Source of the DNA: Phymatolithon calcareum
Lineage: Eukaryota > Rhodophyta > Florideophyceae > Hapalidiales
Assembly: GCA_977006965.1 (NCBI GenBank)
Contig: OZ345374.1
Location: 868,001 to 932,000 of the forward strand
DNA: 64,000 nucleotides
Direction: 5' to 3'
Made by a program: the position numbers and the translations under genes. Below are positions 20,503 through 28,787 of this stretch, piece after piece (position 1 is the stretch's first letter; every line of letters starts with the position of its first letter). The notes under the pieces were generated by a model. It did not search any database. It was not told the DNA's origin and was given only the letters and a program-made list of their open reading frames with translations.

Positions 20503-21435
20503 TTGAGTGCTTTGAAACTGACCGGTGAAAGCAGGGGAATTCTGTGCGCTGGCCGAATAGCACACGGGGATACATCTGCTCTACGGGCTAGCTTACTGTA
20601 CGTCACCTTGCCAATGGTGGGTCATGTGTCTCGTTTGGGAGAGCTTGTTCTGGAAAAGGCACACCAAGCTCTCAAACGTGCGATAAAATTGTCGAACAAG
20701 AAGGACGCACATCTGCAGGCAATGAAAAGTGCGGCCATAATTGACTGGCAGGGAAGACTGTCCATGTCGATATCATCTGCATTGGAGGAGACAAAGATCA
20801 TGTACGCTTATGCTTTCGATTGTTAGCCGGGTCGGAGGCTGTCATGTCACAAACGTTCGTCAGTACTCATGTGCAAAGCCAAGTTCAGCAGGCACTCGGA
20901 TCTAGTTATTGTCTGCGCCGCAAGCTGTCCGTTCAGGGCAAGTCAGTTATCAGTACAAGGATGAAATCATCACCTATTACTGCCTGGTCACTTCTCTCCC
21001 CATGCTCATCATCGACTACGACAATACTTGAAGATCACACAGTACTATATTCGTCACTATCTGACATATTTGCCGAAATTTCAACCGACACTACTATGAC
21101 TCTTAGTGATGCCGTCACATCGTCTGCGAAATATGGGCGAGCCAAGGTAATTCACAGGAAGGGTACTGTAGTTGCTGTACTCACATGCTACCCGAAAAAC
21201 CCGGAACGGAACTTTTATTTGTTGTGCAACCATCAAGCGCAGAAGCTATGAGTCCCGAAACGCGTCTAACTTCCCCTTCGTTTTGGATGTTCGCGGGGTT
21301 CGTCTCCCTCAAGCGCCCGAACACATCTGCACTTATTTATGCAATACTTAGACTATGCCTACGATTGCCATCACAAGGGCTTTGCAATATGCGAACACGT
21401 TATCAGGTGCAAATTAGGGAGAGAGTTTCCTTAGC
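20503..21435 (+). pseudogene. Frameshifted, probable transposon gene inside the CACTG element
   Basis: Three open frames follow one another. The first (to 20826) contains GELVLEKAHQALKRAIKLSN and KKDAHLQAMKSAAIIDWQGR, which look strongly coding. The second (20820–21251) contains VIHRKGTVVAVLTCYPKNP. The last, in another frame, reads YLDYAYDCHHKGFAICEHV and ends at a stop at 21432–21434. The histidine/cysteine pattern at the end could bind zinc. No DDE motif can be placed and I do not recognise the family. Position inside the element makes it the best candidate for its transposase or accessory gene. Confidence 0.5.
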
Positions 21436-21891
21436 ATCACTTGGAGCGGACGTGCGCGAAGTTCCAACTCTTCACGACTGCTCTACTACAAATTGTGTCG
21501 TTACGTCACAAACTAGCTCGACTGATACTGACAAATGTCAATCCCTAATGGAGGGATTTTCATTTTTTGCGTTAAATAGTTGGAATGGATATCCACCAAG
21601 ATGTGGTTAGGCAGCAATATACTTGGATTCCCCCTATAAAACTGCACTCTGAAATCGGCGATGCGGTTTGATTTGATTTAATGAAGAGAGAATTTATAGA
21701 CAAAACTATATCCGAGAACTTGGAGAGTGGAGTCATTGGGCCAAGGGGTTGTGGTTTCCGATTCTCCTAAGTGCGATTGCCAAATATTCAATCTCACGAT
21801 CATCAAATCTTCCAGAAAGGGTGGTAAAATCAAATATTTCTTGTCCTGTCCGCATGTGATTAGATCCTCTGTGAATTATACGTTTTTTATT

Positions 21892-22941
21892 GAGGAAATT
21901 CACTACATGGCCACCGAAAATTGGCAAAATTCACTACATGGCCATCTCTAGCCAAACTTACTACTCACCCCTAGCCAAGAGTACTATCATAGCTCACTCT
22001 AGCCAAAACTACTACTTATCCGTTTGTCAAACCAATATATGGGCAGTAAAATTTATAGCGCTTGCTACTCTCTAAACTTTAGATCCCCGTCGTAAGTAGC
22101 ATCTCCGTCATCGCAGGCGGTAAGGTCGAAAATCAAGGACTGAGCCGCTTTGCCGATGTGTTTTCGTTTCGCCTCGACGACGTTGTGGATGTTGGGTCTC
22201 CCGCATGTCTGCGAAAGTGACCAGTGTTTCCGCACGAGGAGCAGTGACGGGCCCTCATTTCGGACGGCAAGTAGGGTTTCTTGCGCTTGCGGCACGGCTT
22301 TGCTACAACGTCAAACGGCACGAAATCATCCTGTACGAGCCGTTCTCCAGTGACGGAAACACGCGTGATGCTGCCCGCATGCTGTTCGGCCCACGTTCTG
22401 AACATCCATAGGTCCCCGAGCCAGTGCTTGTTCCACAGGTCGAACGACACCCGATGCTGCACCAAGTGGCTGGAAGCGTACAAAAGTCCAGCGACGACGT
22501 AACTACATGTCCTCAGGGCTCTTCAAAGAGACGGCAAAAGCATGTAGCGCGGTAATCGCTACTAACTGTCACATAGAATGGTGTCTCTTCGCTGCGAACA
22601 ACACAGCTAAGCGCGCCATTTTCGATGACCTCGGGCTCTACAAACAGCTTCTCCGCTCGGACGACTTTTTCCTGGTGCTTTTCGTGTTGTAGGATATCAC
22701 GACGTTGACAACGTCGTCAAAGCTTGATCCAGCGAAGTCGCCCACCTGTAGCACGAGCTTCTTCTTTTCCATGATTTCGGAGTGTTAGTGCGGGAGTGTT
22801 TTCTGTTGAGCGTTGCAGATGAACACGACGACGTGCTTACAGAACGCCGTCGTATTCATAACGGATGAGCAGTAGATTTGGCTAGAGATGGCCATGTAGT
22901 GAATTTTGCCAATTTTTGGTGGCCATGTAGTGAATTTCCTC
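21892..22941 (-). mobile_element. MULE nested in the CACTG element, 1.05 kb
   Basis: The inverted ends of about 65 bp begin GAGGAAATTCACTACATGG and contain the word TTCACTACATGGCCA twice. The element is flanked by a 10-bp direct repeat GTTTTTTATT at 21882–21891 and 22942–22951. Duplication length and long ends fit a Mutator-like element. It is an internally deleted copy: the minus strand still carries the start and the zinc-binding tail of a transposase. It inserted after the host element. Confidence 0.85.
22133..22772 (-). pseudogene. MULE transposase remnant (start plus SWIM and zinc-knuckle tail)
   Basis: On the minus strand an ATG at 22772 opens MEKKKLVLQVGDFAGSS, followed by a frameshift into a segment with ATCFCRLFEEP. 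After a second shift comes VVAGLLYASSHLV, then HCSSCGNTGHFRRHAG. CxC followed by a hydrophobic helix matches a degenerate SWIM finger, and CSSCGNTGH-x4-H a zinc knuckle, both usual at the C-terminus of MULE transposases. The catalytic DDE core is missing, so the remnant is dead. Confidence 0.65.
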
Positions 22942-23281
22942 GTTTTTTATTTCTCTTCTCTGCTCGTGCACTAATCATGAGATTGCAAATTAAGCGATTA
23001 TAAGATTTCCAAAATGCAATCTTGAGCGAATATTGCATTATGCAGATCATAAAGTCGCCTTTTTCATAATCCTACACTCGAATTGCTCCTCCAGTGTGTG
23101 TCAGTACTGATGGCATTATTGGACCGATATCTACTGTAGGTAAGTGGACCGGCCAAACTTTTTTGAAATTCTGAAATCCGGATATCGCGAGTCATTCTGT
23201 TTCCTTGTGTTTTGATTGACAAAAGATATATTTCGGCAAATATTTGGATGTTTAGCAAAATACTTATAACTTTTGGACAAT

Positions 23282-23381
23282 CAGAATGGCATTTGCTGCT
23301 CTTTACGTATATGGAATCTTGGCCACATGACATGTGGCCAAGATTTCATATAAAGCGTAAAGAGCAGCAAATGTCATTCTG
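23282..23381. repeat. 100-bp hairpin in block A copy 2
   Basis: The arms CAGAATGGCATTTGCTGC… (23282–23307) and 23356–23381 pair with one mismatch. The centre also pairs (TCTTGGCCACATG against CATGTGGCCAAGA), giving a nearly continuous stem. It is better paired than copy 1 (3025–3112), whose centre has been altered. Confidence 0.85.
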
Positions 23382-23530
23382 CGGACACAATATCCCTTGT
23401 GTAGAGGACACGAAGTACTACTGTACGTGTAGTCCGAACAAGAAGTCCAAGACACTCCGCGAAGTGAAGTTTACAACGAGGAATTACAAAACTTCTTTTG
23501 CGCCTGGTGGAGCACTACGAGCGCAGCTCA

Positions 23531-23577
23531 TCATGTGTTCCACAATCATAGATGATCTATGATTGTGGAACACATGA
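23531..23577. repeat. 47-bp perfect palindrome
   Basis: Arms of 23 bp around a single central base, starting TCATGTGTTCCACAATCATA. No mismatches. It lies about 80 bp from the copia element and is unrelated to it. Confidence 0.9.
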
Positions 23578-23652
23578 AATCTCCCTCGAGTCGTGCTGAA
23601 CCGTTATTATACAGTTCTGTATCACAATCTCATGCCAAGCACGATGCCTCAT

Positions 23653-23855
23653 TGTCAGAATACGAGTATCAGTAGGAAATTCTCTGTCTGTCTCTGGGAG
23701 GAGAACAGCAGCAGCAAGGTTTTTATTGTTAGGTCTGATGAGATTAGAGATGATTCTCCGGAGGTGTAACCCTAAGTTACACGTGGAAAGAGAATTAGAT
23801 CTCAGCACTCACGGATCCAGCAGTGTCAGCAGCATTTATGATTAGTTATTTCACA
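23653..23855 (-). repeat. 3' LTR of the copia element
   Basis: In element sense it begins TGTGAAATAACTAATC and ends CGTATTCTGACA. It matches 28204–28406 apart from two bases. Confidence 0.95.
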
Positions 23856-24640
23856 CGCCCCCTCGAGAGTGTCGAGACTAAAGACATTGTTCTCAACACC
23901 CGTTACCAGCAGCTGTCGATGAACCCATCCGGGAACGGTTTTCAGTGGTTTACCGCGGGGCGAGGGAGTGATCGGGGGATGACCACGCACAAACCTTGGG
24001 GAGGGCCGTGCGTCAGTTCGATCCTTATGAGGGCCCGACGGTGCCACTCTCAATATTTTCTTTCGATCATCGAATAGCAGCATCAATAATCAGCAGCAGC
24101 ATAAATCAATCAAATTTTCAGCATCAGCATATATCATCAAATAATCACATTTATCAATTAATTCAGCATTTCAAATATTTCGTGGAAAAACCGCGGCAGC
24201 AATTTCAAATAATTCTCAAGATTCAATTCCAAATATTCAGCAGCAATTGCAAATAGTTCCAAATTTACGGCAGCATATAATCTGCGACATTTCCGTAGAC
24301 TGCAACCTCCAGCGCACGGCGGCCCAACGATCCCGATTTTGTGTCAAGGTGGCTTGTTTTTTGCGTGCCGCGACCACAACATGGCGGTAGTGCACAGCGG
24401 CGCGGCGGATGGGGAAGGTTCGGTGGCTGCGTGGCGAATCTCGTGGGGCATTTCGGCGGCAGCGTGGCGATGAATGTTTGGGTGACGGCGGTGCGGTGGC
24501 AGCGGATGTTTGATCGTGTGGCGGCAGTGCGGTGGCATGGATTTTGTTGATCGTGGCAGCAGTGGGGATGAACGTGGAGTGTGGTGGGCAAGAACGGCAC
24601 TGTGGACGTGAGGGGTATGGACCGGCAACTGTCATGGCGA
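23856..24640 (-). other. Copia 3' untranslated region with CAGCA/ATCA-rich repeats
   Basis: Between the end of pol and the 3' LTR lies a low-complexity stretch built from CAGCA and ATCAA words (24075–24260). A GTGGCGGCAGCGTGGCG-like degenerate repeat follows (24380–24560). Open frames here look like products of low complexity, not genes. Confidence 0.5.
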
Positions 24641-24647
24641 GAAGGTT

Positions 24648-26516
24648 TCATGGATGTGGGGCTCGATGGCAACGATGGGAGCGCGATGGATGATACAAGC
24701 TCATGTTGCTAAGGTGCAGCATGTGCAGCAAGGTCGCGAGCGTCATCACTTTCGTTAGCATATCGGCTGGTTGGTCATTTGTTCTGACGTACTCAGTGCT
24801 AATGACCCCCCAGGTGATAAGTTCGCGAACGTGATGGTGTCTCAGATCGATATGCTTCGTTCTGGCGGTGCTGTGCGTTTTGGATGCGAGCGTTGCAGCG
24901 GTCGTGCAGTCGACAAGTATCGTTGTCGGACCGAAGATCGTGTGCTCGGACCAGGGTGTTTGGTGGCACATTTCCCAGTACAACTTCCGCATCCACGAGA
25001 CGTCTCTGCTGCAGGACGATAATGCGACGTACTCTGCTTCCCCGGATGACAAGGTGATGACGGTTTGTCGGCGGCTTTTCCAATGGACGGGAGAGTTGTG
25101 GACACAGATAAGGTATCCTGTCGTGGACCGCCGTGTCTCAATGTCTCCGCCCCAGTCGACGGCCGCAGTGAGCGCTGATGAATCCAGTTTGCCGTTGCGA
25201 CGGTAGTGAATGCCGAGGCTGGTACTACCGGCGATGTATCGGAGACCACGTTTGACAAAATCCAGATAGCGATGTGTGGGAGCGAGAGTTTGACGGGCGA
25301 GTACCGCTACCGGGAAGCTTAGGTCTGGTCTCGTGTACACTGCGAGGTACAAGAGGCCCCCGATTATCGCCCTGTATGCTGCGTGGTCCCGGCGATCTAG
25401 AAGTTCTTCGTGCTGTGCCGCAGGCATGAAGTTGGCTTCTGCTGGCAACGGTGTTCGTGCCCGGTTGGCATTTGTGAGTCCGTATTGCCGAAGCAGTGTT
25501 TTCGCGTACCTCTCTTGATCAATTTTCAACCCTTTCCGACTTCGTGTGATCGTCCAGCCGATGAACGAACGCAGAGCACCAAACATTCGAACATCGTATG
25601 TCGCCTGCAGTTTGGCTTTGATGTCTTCGAGGAGGTTTGTGTCATTCGATGCAAAGGCCATGTCGTCCACTACCACGGCAATGATAAGGAACCTACTGTG
25701 ATCCTTCAAGAAGTACAGCCGTTCATCGAACTTCGACGTGCAGAATCCCCACCTGGCTAGCAATTCGTGCAAGGCGGATCCCCAGATGTTCCCGGCTTGC
25801 TTTATACCGTAAATGGCCTTATCGAGACGGCACACGTAACCTGGCTTATCCTGTCTTCCTGATGAGTTCGTCGGCTGCCGCATGTAAATGGGAACATCGA
25901 TCTTCCCGTACAGGTACGCGTTGGATACGTCGCCCCCTTCGAGGATGAGGTCTTCGCTGGCCACAAACGCGAGAAGCAATCGAATGGTTTCATGCGAGGC
26001 AACTGGTGCGTACAGCGTGTCGGGGTCAAAATCGACGTACGCTTCCTGGTAATCACCGTGAGCGTTGACCCTTGCTTTGCACAAGTACCGCGATCCTTCT
26101 GCATCGAGTGGTTTGGCCTTGAACACCCAAATGTATTGCAGGATGTTCATGTCCGGTGTGGGAATGACGTACGACCATGTGCCTCTCTTTATGTGGGCGT
26201 CATATTCGCGATCGATGGCTCCAGCCCGTGCTGGTGTTGGACATGCTTCTCCGAACGATCGTGGTACACGGTCAGCTGCAATAGCTAGCGGATATGCGAT
26301 GTTTGGATTCTCACGATGCAAAGATGCATAACAGTGGATGAGATGTGCTTCAGCGCTGGGGTTGTTGTCTTCTGCTTCGATGGATGCTCGTTGTGACAAT
26401 CCGTCAAGAAGTGTGGATATGCCTGGTAGATGGTTGTCCTTCATGACTCGAAAATCTCTGCGGCGCGAACCCGACCTGTCCGAATTCGAGTACGTTGCTG
26501 AAGTCCACTTGGGCAT
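24648..26516 (-). CDS. Copia reverse transcriptase/RNase H region
   Basis: This intact 622-codon frame covers the end of the integrase linker, reverse transcriptase and RNase H. Visible features are WVFKAKPLDAEG, EGGDVSNAYLYGKI, ICMR-like IYMRQP, the active site AVVVDDMAFAS (VVDD in place of the usual YVDD), ARTPLPAEANF, and the RNase H parts DWGGDIETRRSTTGY, SSGEAEYVALSS and DIRTKHIDLRHH-like TKHIDLRHHHVRE. It synthesises the element's cDNA in cytoplasmic particles. The ATG at 26516 is internal; upstream the reading continues in another frame (26404–26640). Confidence 0.9.
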   Translation of the reverse strand: MPKWTSATYSNSDRSGSRRRDFRVMKDNHLPGISTLLDGLSQRASIEAEDNNPSAEAHLIHCYASLHRENPNIAYPLAIAADRVPRSFGEACPTPARAGAIDREYDAHIKRGTWSYVIPTPDMNILQYIWVFKAKPLDAEGSRYLCKARVNAHGDYQEAYVDFDPDTLYAPVASHETIRLLLAFVASEDLILEGGDVSNAYLYGKIDVPIYMRQPTNSSGRQDKPGYVCRLDKAIYGIKQAGNIWGSALHELLARWGFCTSKFDERLYFLKDHSRFLIIAVVVDDMAFASNDTNLLEDIKAKLQATYDVRMFGALRSFIGWTITRSRKGLKIDQERYAKTLLRQYGLTNANRARTPLPAEANFMPAAQHEELLDRRDHAAYRAIIGGLLYLAVYTRPDLSFPVAVLARQTLAPTHRYLDFVKRGLRYIAGSTSLGIHYRRNGKLDSSALTAAVDWGGDIETRRSTTGYLICVHNSPVHWKSRRQTVITLSSGEAEYVALSSCSRDVSWMRKLYWEMCHQTPWSEHTIFGPTTILVDCTTAATLASKTHSTARTKHIDLRHHHVRELITWGVISTEYVRTNDQPADMLTKVMTLATLLHMLHLSNMSLYHPSRSHRCHRAPHP

Positions 26517-27423
26517 TCGGGTGCCACATCAGTATGGGCAGATCTCCGCCAAGTCGGCTTGATGGTGTGCGGTTGCGCAACCAGTTCGGGTGCACGAGAG
26601 CTTCGCCCCAGAGTGTCCTTGGAAATTCAGTGGCGAACATGAGTACTCTGGCTCTCAGCCAGTGCTCTTGGACGAGTCTTTCGGCTGTTCAGTTGCTCTC
26701 AGGAGCATAGGCAGGAGAAGGTGATAGGCGAATGCCTTGTTGGTGACAGAGCTGTACCACAACATTGGAGAAGTTTTCGCCGGCGTTATCAAGTCGAATG
26801 GACTTGATGTGATGACCTTGTTCGACGAATTGCTTTTCGACTCTTGACTTGTACTCCAAGAGGGCTGCGGAGAGAGCACTTTTTGCTTTTAGCAGCGTAA
26901 TGTCGGACTTGGCTGTGAAAGCGTCGATGAAGTGAACGGCAAAAGTCTCCTTGTTCAGCGTAGGGATGAATGGCCCTGAGATGTCAAGATGTATCTCTTG
27001 AATGGGATGTGTCTCTGACATGCGAGATGGATAAACTGGCGATCGTTTCGACTTTGCAGTCAGGCATGGGATGCATTCCAAGTTGTTCATCGTCGAAGAA
27101 TGGAAGCGCGGAACACTCGGCAAACGTTCGGCGAGCATCATGTACCTTTGTGCGCTCGGATGTCCAGTTTTGTTGTGCCAAGAGATGGCTTCTGGGTTGG
27201 AACGCTGTATGACTGCTGCCGCTTTGCGAGAATTGTTGCCGGTTGTCAAGTCCATGTGATAAAGCCCATCGATGCATGGAGTTTCGTAAGCTACATTCAT
27301 TGTTCGCTTGTACAGGATGAAACAGCCGTTGTAATCCCTGAAGTCATCCGCGAACAGAATGTTGCAGCGTTGTGCAAGATAACAGACAGCCAAGAGTGTC
27401 CTACTTTTCCGCAGTAGTAGCAT
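26404..27423 (-). pseudogene. Copia integrase, frameshifted
   Basis: The frame 26689–27423 has a zinc region (WHNKTGHPSAQRY…CIPCLTAKSKRSP) and catalytic parts LDISGPF, FIDAFTAKSD and RLDNAGENFS, then stops after PSPAYAPESN. The reading resumes in another frame with RTLWGEALVHPNWLRNRTPS (26404–26640), then shifts again into the RT frame. At least two frame breaks disrupt it. Confidence 0.85.
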
Positions 27424-28160
27424 GGTTTCCCTATCCCGTTGGTCATGTTCCGTCCTCCTCGACCGCGTCCGTTTTGGTCCCGACGGTACGGTCTGCCATT
27501 CCGACCTCTCCAGCGTCCACTGTCTTGACCTCTGAAGACAGCGGTGTTACTGCTTGGTTGGTAAGTGTGGTGATTGTGCTGCTCGTTAACTGTTCGAGCG
27601 ATCTCCGCTTGAACAGCTTCCTTAACGTTGTCGAAGTTAGACTCTGTAAGGGATGAGACCATGGCCAAAGGTGCAAACTTCTCCGGTAAGGTGCGAAACA
27701 GTTTGTTGACCTTGTCCTTCTCGTTGACCTCTTCGTCCATCGTAGCTAACTCGTCGCAAATTCCCAAGAACTTCGTTATGTGTGCATCCCAACTCTCGTT
27801 CTCGTCGAAGCGGAGAGAGTCGAGTTTGTGGCGAAGGTTGAGGATGGTCTGCGTGCTTGACGTGGTGTAGATACGAGTAATCTCTTCCCACAGTTCCTTG
27901 GCCGTCTTATCGTCATCATCGATAATCTTCCGGGTTTGAGTCTGAGCGGCAGGACCGAGAGACAAAACGATGTCCGCTTTGGCCTTAGTGGATTTTGTGA
28001 GCCATTCTGCAGCGTCGTCGTCGTCATCGGGTTCCTCGGAGAGTCCGATAAGATGAGGATCGTTCTTGCGCAGGTACTGGTGAAGGCAACGTTTCCAGTG
28101 GATGAAGTCTGCAGCTTTATTTAGCTGTGGGAGCTTGATGATGTCCCGGTCTCTGTACAT
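27297..28160 (-). CDS. Copia Gag, C-terminally altered
   Basis: The 287-codon frame begins 44 bases inside the primer site with MYRDRDIIKLPQLN and has the UBN2-like gag core (FIHWKRCLHQYL, ELWEEITRIY, LNLRHKLDSLRF). An arginine/glycine-rich stretch and the start of a zinc knuckle, CYYCGKVGH, follow. The knuckle loses its last cysteine because a deletion joins it to later sequence (SWLSVILHN). The protease region expected next is missing. Confidence 0.85.
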   Translation of the reverse strand: MYRDRDIIKLPQLNKAADFIHWKRCLHQYLRKNDPHLIGLSEEPDDDDDAAEWLTKSTKAKADIVLSLGPAAQTQTRKIIDDDDKTAKELWEEITRIYTTSSTQTILNLRHKLDSLRFDENESWDAHITKFLGICDELATMDEEVNEKDKVNKLFRTLPEKFAPLAMVSSLTESNFDNVKEAVQAEIARTVNEQHNHHTYQPSSNTAVFRGQDSGRWRGRNGRPYRRDQNGRGRGGRNMTNGIGKPCYYCGKVGHSWLSVILHNAATFCSRMTSGITTAVSSCTSEQ

Positions 28161-28203
28161 GGTTACGAAGTTTTTTGTGTTTGTTAACTTTCCGGTGCTA
28201 CCA

Positions 28204-28406
28204 TGTCAGAATACGAGTATCAGTAGGAAATTCTCTGTCTGTCTCTGGGAGGAGAACAGCAGCAGCAAGGTTTTTATTGTTAGGTCTGATGAGATTAGAG
28301 ATGATTCTCCGGAGGTGTAACCCTAAGTTACACGTGGAAAGAGAATTAGATCTCGGCACTCACGGATCCAGCAGTGTCAGCAGCATTTATGATTAGTTCT
28401 TTCACA
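28204..28406 (-). repeat. 5' LTR of the copia element
   Basis: Same 203-bp sequence as 23653–23855; TG…CA ends. It lies 381 bp upstream of the full-length Sel1 gene but points away from it. Confidence 0.95.
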
Positions 28407-28411
28407 CTCAT

Positions 28412-28787
28412 TTCGCCCACATGGCACTACAGCTCCATTACTGGAACAACAGAAAGGGACCTGAATCATAGCCGGTACTAGCTGTTCTTGTTTGGAACGA
28501 CAGGAATACGCCAACATTTCTTTGCCGTACAGTAGGATGGATTGGAAAAGTTCCAATGTTGCAACTGAAAATACAGGAGAAACAATAGCCCGTGATATCA
28601 TATCATACCCTTCAGTGGATTTTCGAATACTGTACACCTGTACACATAATTATGTCGAGTGAAACAATACGAACGGATCATACCCCCGTTGGCGAGATCG
28701 GCACGAAAGTGACTCTCAACCTGCGCGCTGCCGTACAGTTCTGACCGGAGTAACCTCAAAGCCCACCGAGCGACCTACCGTCACGCC
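28412..28787 (+). promoter_or_regulatory. Upstream region of the Sel1 gene, interrupted by copia
   Basis: Removing the copia element joins 23652 to 28412. The 376 bases before the ATG hold two TACTGTA/TACAGTA words (at about 28528 and 28629) and no clear TATA box. The truncated paralogue has no counterpart because it lost this region. Confidence 0.35.

Larger units (their letters stand above)
18598..23096. mobile_element. DNA transposon with CACTGGAGG ends, 4.5 kb, family uncertain
   Basis: Block A copy 1 reads GAGCTGTGTCAG without interruption. Copy 2 reads GAGCTG, then CACTGGAGGCGC … GCTCCTCCAGTG, then TGTGTCAG. The element is therefore exactly 18598–23096, with about 12-bp terminal inverted repeats (CACTGGAGGCGC and CACTGGAGGAGC) and a 2-bp duplication TG. 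CACTG ends suggest the CACTA/EnSpm–Plavaka group, although 3 bp is more usual for the duplication there. It carries a decayed open region at 20503–21435 and is itself invaded by a MULE at 21892–22941. The rest, 18610–20500, has no coding sequence I can support. Confidence 0.75.
16655..23381. repeat. Segmental duplication block A, copy 2
   Basis: Direct repeat of 1–3112, expanded by two insertions relative to copy 1: about 0.5 kb at 17706–18215 and the 4.5-kb element at 18598–23096. Sequence identity outside insertions is high, roughly 90% or more by eye. Confidence 0.9.
23653..28406 (-). mobile_element. Ty1/copia LTR retrotransposon, degenerate
   Basis: 203-bp LTRs at 28204–28406 (5' in element sense) and 23653–23855 (3') differ at two positions by eye. 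They are flanked by a 5-bp duplication CTCAT at 23648–23652 and 28407–28411. Directly inside the 5' LTR is the initiator-Met primer site TGGTAGCACCGG (28192–28203, minus). A purine-rich tract (GAGGGGGCG) precedes the 3' LTR. Gene order gag–integrase–RT–RNase H is the copia order. The coding region is broken and the protease is lost, so it is dead, although the LTRs are nearly identical. Confidence 0.95.

Noticed and set aside
24265-24672. 135-codon minus frame rich in Pro/His/Thr after the copia pol
   Set aside because: It is the translation of a GTGGCGGCAG-type low-complexity repeat in the element's 3' region and overlaps the end of pol.
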